DNA from: Nonomuraea sp.
GTDB taxonomy: Bacteria > Actinomycetota > Actinomycetes > Streptosporangiales > Streptosporangiaceae
Direction of reading: 5' to 3'
DNA: 31,165 bases
Assembly (NCBI GenBank): GCA_013362835.1
Contig: JABFVJ010000390.1
Span: forward strand, 1 to 31,165
Under the pieces are notes generated by a model. It had not been told where the DNA came from, did not search any database, and saw nothing but the letters and a program-made list of their open reading frames with translations. This document shows, piece by piece, positions 1 to 6,817 of this stretch; the stretch's first letter is position 1; each line of letters starts with the position of its first letter. The position numbers and the translations under genes were made by a program.

Positions 1-5
1 AACCG

Positions 6-79
<74 letters not shown>

Positions 80-173
80 GTTGTGTCGGCCGCCCCCTGC
101 GGGGCGGGACGTCATAACCTTAGCGCACATCAGAGGTAGGCGCGTACACGGAAAGCGGGAGCGGAGGGCCAGG

Positions 174-599
174 GTGGGGCGGAGGCCGAGCGTTGATCGG
201 GCGGAGCTGGCGAGGCTGGTGGCCGAGGGGATGAGCGTGCAGGAGCTGGCCGTTCACTTCGGGGTCAGTGAGTCGGGGGTGCTCCAGGCCAAGCGGGCCG
301 CCGGGCTGGCCAAGCCGATGCTGGACCACAGTGCCGCGGTGCCGTGGAAGCTGGCCCGGGTGCACGCCCAGTCGGGGCCGGCGACCAATCTGCGTAACCT
401 CTCCTCGGCGGCGCAGGGGAAGCCGCCGGCGGCGGAGCGGCTGAACACGGCTCTGCGGTGGGCTCAGCGGCTCGTGGACGCGGGGCTCGACGTGCGGTAC
501 GACGTGGCGGAAGGGTTCAGTGAGGTCCCGGCCTCACCAGCGGGCTCACACGTCGCCTCGGTGCTGGAGGCCGCCAGGCAAGGGCTTGCGGCGCGCTGA
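174..599 (+). CDS. Small helix-turn-helix DNA-binding protein, phage-type architecture
   Basis: The open frame extends further left, into the tRNA, but GTG at 174 has a GGAGGG ribosome site at 163-168 and is the best start, giving 141 residues. An N-terminal helix-turn-helix is visible at about residues 8-40 (AELARLVAEGMSVQELAVHF, then a Gly-Val-Ser-Glu turn and second helix). The C-terminal half has a PW..H pattern, a run of leucines, then a V.YD...GF..VP segment. From memory this layout resembles small HTH proteins found in actinophages and integrative elements; I could not check this. No operon partner is evident: the next gene starts 70 bases downstream. Function unknown; DNA binding is the only inference I would make. 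Confidence 0.72.
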   Translation: MGRRPSVDRAELARLVAEGMSVQELAVHFGVSESGVLQAKRAAGLAKPMLDHSAAVPWKLARVHAQSGPATNLRNLSSAAQGKPPAAERLNTALRWAQRLVDAGLDVRYDVAEGFSEVPASPAGSHVASVLEAARQGLAAR

Positions 600-605
600 A
601 CGCGC

Positions 606-648
606 GAGTTTCGACAGCCTGTTCGCGGGCAGTCGCTGTGGTCAACAC
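606..648 (+). promoter_or_regulatory. Possible promoter/operator region upstream of the 670 gene
   Basis: GTTT at 606-609 is followed after 15 bases by GGGCAG at 625-630, a partial match to the SigB/F-type pattern GTTT-N13-17-GGGTAT. Just downstream, CTGTG (634-638) and CACAG (644-648) form a short dyad around GTCAA. Both are weak signals; position directly before a three-gene set is the main support. Confidence 0.25.
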
Positions 649-669
649 AGAGACCGGAGGCGAACATCA

Positions 670-1215
670 ATGACCACCTTCATCTGGGTGGCCGTCGTCG
701 TGGTCGCGGTGGTGGCGCTCGCCGCAGTGGGCTATGTCGTGCTACAGCAGCAACGCCGCAGCCGTCTCCGCGAACGTTTCGGCCCCGAGTACGAGCGTAC
801 CGTGGCCGAGAGTGACAACCGGCGTGAGGCCGAGCGGGAGCTCATCGCCCGCGAGCAGCGCCATTCCGAGCTCGACATCCGGCCACTGCCGGAGGAGTCG
901 CGTGACACCTACGCCAATCGGTGGACCGAGGTCCAGGAGCGTTTCGTGGACGCGCCCGGGTTCGCGGTGACGGAGGCCGATCAACTGGTCACGTCGGTCA
1001 TGGCGGAGCGCGGTTACCCGACGGACGACTTCGAGCAGCGCCTGTCCGACCTGTCGGTCGGGCACGCGGCCACTCTCGACCACTACAGGAAGGCCCACGA
1101 GATCAGCGGGCGGGCGGCCAGGAAGGAGGCCTCGACCGAGGAACTCCGGCAGGCCATGGTGCACTACCGCGCGCTGTTCGAGGAACTGCTGCACGAGACC
1201 ACGCGAGGGCGGTGA
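670..1215 (+). CDS. Conserved single-pass membrane protein
   Basis: ATG at 670 is preceded by GGAGG (656-660), giving 181 residues. Residues about 5-26 are a strongly hydrophobic Val/Ala-rich membrane segment, followed by a basic QQQRRSRLRERFGPEY stretch and a charged helical cytoplasmic or external domain. The region after residue about 80 (RW.EVQ.RFVD.P..AV.EAD.LV) is repeated in the C-terminus of the next gene product, so the two are related. I recognise this as a widespread actinobacterial hypothetical protein without a known role. It is the first gene of a tight set (670-2292): 4 bases to the next gene, then an overlap of Shine-Dalgarno and stop. Membrane anchoring is seen directly; function is unknown. 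Confidence 0.85.
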   Translation: MTTFIWVAVVVVAVVALAAVGYVVLQQQRRSRLRERFGPEYERTVAESDNRREAERELIAREQRHSELDIRPLPEESRDTYANRWTEVQERFVDAPGFAVTEADQLVTSVMAERGYPTDDFEQRLSDLSVGHAATLDHYRKAHEISGRAARKEASTEELRQAMVHYRALFEELLHETTRGR

Positions 1216-1219
1216 AGAG

Positions 1220-2089
1220 ATGAGCAGCAGTAGCAGCGAGGACGAGCTCAAGGTGCCGTCGCAACGATCGGACGAGGCACGCAGGGCCGAGGAGGACAGG
1301 GACCGCGCGAACGACGCCTACGCCGCCGACCAGGCCGATGACGACGGCTTCGGAGGCAGAGGGGTTCGGGAGGACGACGGTTCCGCGCTCGTCCGCGACG
1401 AGGACGACCGGCTTGTGGCCGGTGGCGACCGTACGGCGAGTGCCGACCACACGAACGACGACGAGCCGGCACGTGACGGCACGGTCTACGACGAGCACGC
1501 ACGTGACCGCACCGACGACGAGCTGGTGCGGGACCGCACCGGCGACGAACTGGTAAGTGACCGCACGGACGACGAGCTGGTACTGGACCGCGCCGACGAC
1601 GAGCCGGTGCGGCACGACCCCGCCGCCTACACCCCGGCGACCCACGGATACACCCCCACCATCCCCACGGACGACGACGAGTCCCCTTACAAGGACCCCT
1701 ACGCCGCCGGCGACACGGCGGCAGACCCCGACCCCGCCCACGCGGACGTCCACTCCGACGAGATGCCCTCGCACGCGGCTCCCCAGGAGGTCGCGCTGTT
1801 CGACCAGGATCCGGCGCAGGTGCAGGCCCGCTGGCGCGACCTGCAGGCGTCCTTCGTCGACGATCCCGGTGAGGCGGTGCAGCGCGCCGACGGCCTGGTC
1901 GGCGAGGTGGTGGAGTCGCTCACGAGCTCGATCACGAACCGTACCCACGCCCTGCGCGAACGCTGGAAGGACGTGGACTCCCCCGACACCGAGGATCTGC
2001 GTCAGGCGTTCCGCGACTACCGCAACGTCCTGGAACGACTGCTGGCTCTCTCCACGCAGAGCCAGGGCACCCAGGAAACGAGGAGGTGA
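1220..2089 (+). CDS. Acidic low-complexity protein with C-terminal domain shared with its neighbour
   Basis: The 289-residue product starts at ATG 1220, four bases after the previous stop, suggesting translational coupling. Residues 1-185 are highly acidic and likely disordered, rich in Asp, Glu, Arg and Ala. Residues 94-129 are four tandem nine-residue units of the type (V/A)xDRTDDEL. Residues about 190-280 form an ordered helical domain (RWRDLQASFVDDPGEAVQRAD..V) clearly similar to the C-terminus of the preceding gene product; both end with an LRQA..YR...E.LL helix. No membrane segment or signal peptide is visible. The last codons contain the ribosome site of the next gene. A role as a soluble partner of the membrane protein is my inference; no function is known to me. 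Confidence 0.82.
   Translation: MSSSSSEDELKVPSQRSDEARRAEEDRDRANDAYAADQADDDGFGGRGVREDDGSALVRDEDDRLVAGGDRTASADHTNDDEPARDGTVYDEHARDRTDDELVRDRTGDELVSDRTDDELVLDRADDEPVRHDPAAYTPATHGYTPTIPTDDDESPYKDPYAAGDTAADPDPAHADVHSDEMPSHAAPQEVALFDQDPAQVQARWRDLQASFVDDPGEAVQRADGLVGEVVESLTSSITNRTHALRERWKDVDSPDTEDLRQAFRDYRNVLERLLALSTQSQGTQETRR
1499..1606 (+). repeat. Four tandem 27-base in-frame repeats
   Basis: Codons 94-129 of the acidic protein encode four nine-residue units: ARDRTDDEL, VRDRTGDEL, VSDRTDDEL and VLDRADDEP. The units are also similar at DNA level (gacgacgagctggt recurring), so unit number could vary by slippage. An earlier degenerate unit may lie around residues 80-93. Confidence 0.8.
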
Positions 2090-2094
2090 CTGAC

Positions 2095-2292
2095 ATGCTC
2101 GCGATCGTCGCGGCGATCATCTTCGGGCTGGGCTTCCTGCTCGACCTGATCGGCACGAGAATCCCCGGCGGGATCTCCGGTATGACGTTCATGCTGCTCG
2201 GGCTGACCCTGCTGGCCCTGCATCAGGCAGGCGTCGGCACGGCGAGCATCCGTACCGGATCCGGCAACTGGCGCGGACGCGCCCGCCGCTAG
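2095..2292 (+). CDS. Small two-helix membrane protein
   Basis: The frame is open from GTG 2086, but AGGAGGTGA (2081-2089), which overlaps the stop of the previous gene, sits ideally for ATG 2095, so I choose 2095 (65 residues). Two hydrophobic segments, about residues 2-20 and 29-46, are joined by a short GTRIPGGISG loop; the C-terminus is basic (NWRGRARR). Small proteins of this form are common in actinobacteria and have no assigned role that I know. It is the third gene of the set and is followed by a strong hairpin. Co-translation with the acidic protein seems likely because the ribosome site lies within that gene's end. Confidence 0.8.
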   Translation: MLAIVAAIIFGLGFLLDLIGTRIPGGISGMTFMLLGLTLLALHQAGVGTASIRTGSGNWRGRARR

Positions 2293-2314
2293 AGGAAGAC
2301 CAGGCGAAGAACAG

Positions 2315-2340
2315 GGGGCCGGCCACGGGCCGGCCCCTTT
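2315..2340. terminator. Bidirectional intrinsic terminator
   Basis: A perfect 10-bp stem GGGGCCGGCC (2315-2324) / GGCCGGCCCC (2328-2337) with a 3-base ACG loop is followed by TTT. It lies between the convergent ends of the small membrane protein gene (2292) and the anti-sigma gene (2353), so it can serve both. Confidence 0.8.
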
Positions 2341-2352
2341 CATGCGTGTACG

Positions 2353-2766
2353 TCAGCTTTTACCGGGGAACCGCATGATCACCGTGCTGCCACCACTGCC
2401 CACTCGCAGCGTGAGATCGGACGAGAGCAGGCGGGCCACCCACAGCCCCATGCCGCCGATGGCCCCGGGCAGCGGGCCCGGCTTCCACGTGCCTTCGTCG
2501 TGCACCTCGACCACCAGGTCCCCGCTCACCGCCCACGTACGCAGGGCCGCACGGCCGGCGCCGTGGGTGACGGCGTTGGTCGCCACCTCGTTGACCGCGA
2601 TGACGAAGTCGCCGACGGCCTCCTCGGGCATGCCGGTGGCGCGGGCCTCGTCCTCGGCGAACTGCCGGACGCGCGGGAGGTCCGGCAGCCGGAAGCGCAG
2701 TTCCTTCACGGGCACGCCGGGTGGCGGGCCCGTGTGGCCCGACTGAGGCTCGACGTCCTCGTTCAC
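2353..2766 (-). CDS. Anti-sigma factor / HATPase_c_2 serine kinase (RsbW-like)
   Basis: A 137-residue GHKL-fold protein starting at GTG 2766. The ATP-binding N box reads NEVATNAVTHG (residues 59-69), the G1 box is HDEG (89-92) and the G2 box is GGMGL (104-108). In partner-switching systems such proteins bind a sigma factor, and phosphorylate a serine on a STAS antagonist to stay bound to sigma. The gene lies 24 bases downstream of a SigB/F-type sigma gene on the same strand, so that sigma factor is the obvious target. The ribosome site is weak (GAAGAAGG well upstream), which suggests coupling to sigma translation. Family assignment is firm; the exact partner is inferred from position. Confidence 0.92.
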   Translation of the reverse strand: MNEDVEPQSGHTGPPPGVPVKELRFRLPDLPRVRQFAEDEARATGMPEEAVGDFVIAVNEVATNAVTHGAGRAALRTWAVSGDLVVEVHDEGTWKPGPLPGAIGGMGLWVARLLSSDLTLRVGSGGSTVIMRFPGKS

Positions 2767-2790
2767 CCGGCGACTCGCCCTTCTTCTCGC

Positions 2791-3564
2791 CTAGCCGACC
2801 AGCAGATCGTTGCGGAGCTGGTCGAGGACCTTGCGGAGGATTCGTGAGACGTGCATCTGCGAGATGCCGAACTCGGCGGCGATCTCGGCCTGCGTCATGT
2901 TGCCGAAGAAGCGCAGCAGCAGGATGTGCTTCTCGCGGGAGGGCAGCGCGTCGATGAGCGGCTTGACGGCCTCCCTGTCGACCATGGTGCTCAGCGTGTC
3001 GTCGTCCTCGGGGATGACGTCGCCGAGCGAGGCCGCGTCGTCGTCGGTGCCGAGCGGCGCGTCGAGCGACAGGGTGCTGTAGGCGGCCGAGGCGTCGAGG
3101 GTGAGCAGGACGTCCTCCTCCGAGATGTTCATCTTCGCGGCGAGCTCCGACACGGTCGGGGACCGCCCGAGGTCCTGGCTGAGGTCGGCGACGAGCCTGT
3201 TGAGCTCGGACCGGCGCTCCTGGTAGAGGCGCGGCACCCGGATGGCCCAGGTGCGGTCGCGGAAGTGGCGCTTGACCTCACCGGTCATCGTGACGACGGC
3301 GTAGCCCCTGAAGGCGTGGCCGAGGCTCGGGTCGAAGCCGTTGACGGCCTTCATCAGGCCAACATACGCGGCCTGGAGGAGATCCTCCAAAGGTTCGCCC
3401 CGGTAGCGGTAGCGCCTGGCGATCTCCATGGCGAGCGGCCGGTGCATCTCGACGATGCGTTCGCGCAGCCGCTCCCTGTGGCTGTCGGGTGTGCCTTCCC
3501 TGGCCATCTCAGCCAGGAGATCTTCTGCTGTCATCTCCTCGAGGACGTATTCCTGCACAGCCAT
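2791..3564 (-). CDS. RNA polymerase sigma factor, SigB/SigF/SigG (group 3) type
   Basis: A 257-residue sigma factor, normal length for the SigB/F/G class. ATG 3564 has GAGGAG six bases upstream. Region 2 is at about residues 37-107 (LEDLLQAAYVGLMKAVNGFD, then GEVKRHFRDRTWAIRVPR), region 3 at 115-187 (RSPTVSELAAKM) and region 4 at 203-253 with the HTH TQAEIAAEFGISQMHVSRIL. The anti-sigma gene follows directly, and STAS, ANTAR and PP2C genes sit nearby, so it probably drives a general stress or developmental regulon under partner switching. A matching promoter-like site lies at 6722-6748. Which paralogue it equals in Streptomyces or Mycobacterium cannot be settled by eye. Confidence 0.95.
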   Translation of the reverse strand: MAVQEYVLEEMTAEDLLAEMAREGTPDSHRERLRERIVEMHRPLAMEIARRYRYRGEPLEDLLQAAYVGLMKAVNGFDPSLGHAFRGYAVVTMTGEVKRHFRDRTWAIRVPRLYQERRSELNRLVADLSQDLGRSPTVSELAAKMNISEEDVLLTLDASAAYSTLSLDAPLGTDDDAASLGDVIPEDDDTLSTMVDREAVKPLIDALPSREKHILLLRFFGNMTQAEIAAEFGISQMHVSRILRKVLDQLRNDLLVG

Positions 3565-3733
3565 CGCTGCTCCTCATATGGGTCGCAGGGCGGCCTCCGC
3601 CAGCAGAAAAGCCCAGGCAGAGGCACGCCTCGCTCTACTCTCGAGACGAAAGCCCTCTGCTGGACTTCGGATCCAGTCTCCCCCCTGCCGCGGGAAGTAT
3701 TCCTCGGTCGTGCGGTGACAGTAGGGTTGCTTC
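3565..3733. other. Divergent intergenic region, sigma gene / STAS gene
   Basis: This 169-base region holds the promoters for both directions. I see no clear GTTT/GGGTAT site for autoregulation. A short dyad GGAAGTATTCC lies at 3693-3703 upstream of the STAS gene, and CTGGA/TCCAG stems (3660-3664, 3672-3676) flank a 7-base loop. Neither is strong enough to name. Confidence 0.4.
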
Positions 3734-4096
3734 GTGACAATGCCCGAAAACGGCGACGGGCCCGTGGCGGCCCTGAGCCTGACGTCGTCGGCCGTGGACG
3801 AGATCACGGTGGTCAAGGTCGACGGCGTGCTCGACGCCACGACGCGCGAGCAGTTCGCCGACTACCTGTCGCTGGCCGGTGCCGACCTGATACTCGACCT
3901 GGCCGGGGTGACGTTCATGGATTCGCGCGCGCTCGGGCTGATCGTCCACCACTGGCAGACGAGCCTGGCGTCAGGTGCCAGGTTCGCGCTGGTGGGGGTG
4001 GAATATTCCAAGTCGAAGGTCATGTGGATCACCGGGCTGGCCCAGCGCCTGCCCCTGTACGACACGCTCGACGATGCGCTGGCCGCCATCGGCTGA
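3734..4096 (+). CDS. STAS-domain anti-sigma factor antagonist
   Basis: The 120-residue product is a single STAS domain. The conserved phosphorylation loop reads FMDSRALGLIV with Ser64 in the place phosphorylated in SpoIIAA/RsbV; the usual DSSGLG is DSRALG here. GTG 3734 has AGGG upstream at a normal distance; ATG 3740 is an alternative. In the family, the unphosphorylated form captures the anti-sigma kinase and frees sigma. Divergent placement from the sigma/anti-sigma pair and proximity to the PP2C gene fit a complete partner-switching circuit. Its stop is only two bases from the convergent GAF-ANTAR gene. Confidence 0.92.
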   Translation: MTMPENGDGPVAALSLTSSAVDEITVVKVDGVLDATTREQFADYLSLAGADLILDLAGVTFMDSRALGLIVHHWQTSLASGARFALVGVEYSKSKVMWITGLAQRLPLYDTLDDALAAIG

Positions 4097-4098
4097 CT

Positions 4099-4821
4099 CT
4101 ACGAGCGGCGGCTCGACTTACGCTGATGCTCCTCGACCAGGAGTCTGGCCAGATCGGCCACCTTGACCTGGTGGTGCTGCGAGATCCTGCGCAGCTCCTC
4201 GAAGGCGGCCTCTGCCGTGCATCCGCTGGTCTGCATGATGATGCCCTTGGCCTGGTCGATCACCGACCGGCCGGCCAGGGCCTCCTGGAGCTGGGCGGCG
4301 TCGGTGCGGACCTCCTCGAAGTCCCACATGTTGGCCATGGCCACCCCGACCTGCTCGGTCAGCATGTCGGCCAGCGAGTGGGCGGCCTGCGGGGAGAACG
4401 CGCGGGGGCGTACGGAGTAGAGGCCGACGATCAGTTGCGCGGGGGCCACCTCGATGGGCAGGACCAGCACGGAACGCACGCCCCAGCGGGTGGCGAGGGC
4501 GTCGTAGCGGGGCCAGCGGCTGCCGCCGAGCACGTCGCTCACGCCGGCGCGGGCGCCGCTCTGGCGGGCCTCGATGGAGGGGCCTTCGCCGAGGTCGCGC
4601 TCGCCCTCGACAAGCATGATGAGCTCGCTGTGGGAGCCGGAGACCAGCACCCGCTGGTCGCGCCAGTGCTCGGCCGAGCCGCCCGAACAACCGGGCACTC
4701 CGGCCGCGAGCGCCGTCGTCAGCCCGCGCAGCACGCTCTCGGTGGAGGTGTCCTCGCCCAGCCGCCCCAGCGCCGCCAGGTCTCGGGCGAGCCCGGGAGT
4801 GATCATCGCCGTCGATTCCAT
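4099..4821 (-). CDS. GAF and ANTAR domain-containing protein
   Basis: A 240-residue protein with a GAF domain at about residues 25-165 and an ANTAR RNA-binding domain at about 177-231 (VIDQAKGIIM..., AFEELRRIS, VKVADLARLLVE). ANTAR proteins bind paired hairpins in nascent RNA and prevent termination; GAF senses a small ligand or redox cue. GAF-ANTAR proteins are common in actinobacteria and often sit near stress-sigma genes. ATG 4821 lacks an obvious Shine-Dalgarno. The gene is divergent from the PP2C gene with 58 bases between, so shared control is possible. No RNA target hairpin pair is evident in the window. Confidence 0.92.
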   Translation of the reverse strand: MESTAMITPGLARDLAALGRLGEDTSTESVLRGLTTALAAGVPGCSGGSAEHWRDQRVLVSGSHSELIMLVEGERDLGEGPSIEARQSGARAGVSDVLGGSRWPRYDALATRWGVRSVLVLPIEVAPAQLIVGLYSVRPRAFSPQAAHSLADMLTEQVGVAMANMWDFEEVRTDAAQLQEALAGRSVIDQAKGIIMQTSGCTAEAAFEELRRISQHHQVKVADLARLLVEEHQRKSSRRS

Positions 4822-4879
4822 AGCAAGAAGCCCCTACCCCTTATGGCTACCGTTATCCCCGGTGGCGTAGCGTCAAAGG

Positions 4880-6712
4880 ATGACCATGCCGGACCTCGAA
4901 CACGCCCTGGACGCGCTTGCGGGACGCGTGTCGTCGTTGCGTGAGGCGAGGACCGCCTACCCTACCGATCTCGCGCCGACTCTCGACGCCGCGCTGGCCG
5001 AACTCGACACCGCGTCCGAGTTGCTGGCCGAGGCGCGTGACGCGCTGCGCAGGGCGCCCAAGCGGGCGGGCGGCAAGAAGGACGGCACGCAGCGTGAGCT
5101 GAAGCTGCTGCGCCAGGTGTTCAGGGCCTTCCCGGTGCCGGTCATCGTGCTCGACGGCGGCGGCGTGGTCAGGCGGATCAACCCCGAGACCTCGCGGGTG
5201 CTCGGCAGTCCCGACGGCTACCTGGTCGGGCGGTCGTTCCCGCTGCTGGTCGACGTCTCCAGGCGGGCGGCGTTCCGTTCGCACCTGAACTCGGTGCTGC
5301 AGACCGGGCAGCCGGCGGCGTTCGAGACGCGCCTCGCGCACCAGGGCAGGACGCACACCGTGCAGCTCGCCCTGACGCGGGTGACGATGCCGGGCGAGCC
5401 GCAGCAGATGGTGGCGGCCGTGGCGCTGCCGACCGAGGTGCAGCTGCCCGAGCCGGGCGCGCGGCGGCCCGAGCAGTCCGACGGGGCGCTGCTGCTGGCC
5501 GCGTCCAAACGGCAGGACCTGCTGGCCAGGATAGGCGCGCTGCTGCTGGACGAGGAGGCGCTGCTGCGCCCGGTGGCGCTGCCGCGGGCCACGCGGCTGC
5601 TGGCGGCCGAGTGGGCCGACTGGGTGATCGCCGACCTGGTGCGTGACGGGCTGCCGCGCCGTTCGGTGGTGGTGGCGCCGAAGAACCATCCGCTGGGCGA
5701 TCTGGTGCGGCAGGTGGAGTCGGCCGACCCGGCGGGCAGCCAGGTGGTGGCGCAGGTGCTGGAACGCGGCTCCGGCGTGGTGCACGAGATGGTCGACGAC
5801 GAGACGCTGCTCGGCTTCTGCTCCGAGGGGCCGCTGCTGAACACGATGGGCGCGGGCTCGATGCTGGCGGTGCCGATCGGGCCCGCCGACGGGGTGCTGA
5901 CGCTGGTGCGCATGCACGACAGGCCGCCGTTCTCGCTGGCCGACCTCGGTGTCATGCAGGACGTGGGGATGCAGCTCGGCCTGGCCGTACGCGCCCAGTC
6001 CAGCTTCCAGAGCCGTTCGCGCGCCGCCGACGCGCTGTCGGCCAGCGTGGCCCCGCGCAACCTGCCCGACGTGCCCGGCTACGAGGCGGCGGCCGTCTAC
6101 CATCCCGGCTCGTCGGTGGGCGCGGAGTTCTACGACGTGTTCCCGGTCTCGGGCGGCTGGGGGTTCGCCCTCGGCGGCGCGGCGGGCAAGGGCGAGGAGG
6201 CGGCCTCGGTGAGCGCCATGGTGCGCGGCGGCCTGCGGGTGCTCAGCACCTGGGAGACCGATCCCGACCTGGTCATGCGCAAGGTCAACCAGGCGCTGGT
6301 CGCGCAGGGCACGGGCATGTTCGTGATGGCCGTGGCGGGGTTCGTGAAGGGCCGGACGATCCACCTGTCGTCGGCCGGTCACCATCCCGCGGCGCTGCTG
6401 CAGCCCGACGGCAACGTGCGCTTCGCGGCGGGGGGCGGCGTGCCGCTCGGCATCTCCCCCGAGGCCGAGACGGGCGTGCAGGAGCTGACCGTCTCGGTCG
6501 GCGAGACGCTGGTGGTCTACTCCGAGGGCCTGATCTCCTCCCGGAACGACACGGGCGAGCCCTATGGCGAGGAACGCCTGGCCGACGTGCTCGGCCGGTG
6601 CGCGGGGCAGGCGCCGGCCACCGTGGTCAAGGCGGTGGAGGCCGACCGGCACGCCTTCTCCCGCGGCCAGGTCTGGGACGAGATCGTGGTTCTGGCCCTA
6701 AGGGGTGTCTGA
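4880..6712 (+). CDS. PAS-GAF-SpoIIE (PP2C-type) protein with altered metal-site residues
   Basis: A 610-residue protein: N-terminal helical part (1-70), PAS domain (about 75-185), GAF domain (about 210-372) and PP2C SpoIIE domain (about 395-610). Such proteins dephosphorylate STAS antagonists after sensing a signal. Family landmarks remain (FYDVF, AGKGEEAA, SSAGHHPAALL, GGVPLGI), but acidic metal ligands are changed: GGD is GAE (Glu416), the GD of GD..GKG is GG (Gly433), and the late DG is EG (Glu549); the terminal DD is DE (600-601). It may be a weak phosphatase or a non-catalytic sensor. AAAGGA (4875-4880) abuts ATG 4880 and suits ATG 4886 better, so the start may be six bases later. Confidence 0.9.
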   Translation: MTMPDLEHALDALAGRVSSLREARTAYPTDLAPTLDAALAELDTASELLAEARDALRRAPKRAGGKKDGTQRELKLLRQVFRAFPVPVIVLDGGGVVRRINPETSRVLGSPDGYLVGRSFPLLVDVSRRAAFRSHLNSVLQTGQPAAFETRLAHQGRTHTVQLALTRVTMPGEPQQMVAAVALPTEVQLPEPGARRPEQSDGALLLAASKRQDLLARIGALLLDEEALLRPVALPRATRLLAAEWADWVIADLVRDGLPRRSVVVAPKNHPLGDLVRQVESADPAGSQVVAQVLERGSGVVHEMVDDETLLGFCSEGPLLNTMGAGSMLAVPIGPADGVLTLVRMHDRPPFSLADLGVMQDVGMQLGLAVRAQSSFQSRSRAADALSASVAPRNLPDVPGYEAAAVYHPGSSVGAEFYDVFPVSGGWGFALGGAAGKGEEAASVSAMVRGGLRVLSTWETDPDLVMRKVNQALVAQGTGMFVMAVAGFVKGRTIHLSSAGHHPAALLQPDGNVRFAAGGGVPLGISPEAETGVQELTVSVGETLVVYSEGLISSRNDTGEPYGEERLADVLGRCAGQAPATVVKAVEADRHAFSRGQVWDEIVVLALRGV

Positions 6713-6721
6713 TCTGCGGGG

Positions 6722-6748
6722 GTTTGCGATCCGGTCAAACATGGGTAT
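6722..6748 (+). promoter_or_regulatory. Candidate SigF/SigB-type promoter for the glycosyltransferase gene
   Basis: GGTTT (6721-6725) and GGGTAT (6743-6748) are separated by 17 bases, matching the GGTTT-N15-17-GGGTAT pattern known for mycobacterial SigF and related SigB promoters. The site lies 69 bases before the downstream ATG 6818. The window encodes a sigma factor of this class (2791-3564), so a direct link is plausible. No other close match was seen in the window. Confidence 0.55.
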
Positions 6749-6817
6749 CGTCAAGGCGTAGAACGACGTGCCTAAGACGCAGGCACACCTTGAAGGCTTT
6801 CCACGCTGAGGTGTGCC

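Noticed and set aside
3633..3710. A tRNA-like anticodon arm (CTGGA/TCCAG with TCG in a 7-base loop)
   Set aside because: No D arm, no GGTTCRA T arm and no acceptor pairing could be found around it.
4853..6652. A 599-codon open frame antisense to the PAS-GAF-PP2C gene
   Set aside because: Its product is His/Arg/Gln-rich low-complexity sequence without motifs; the sense frame encodes clear domains.
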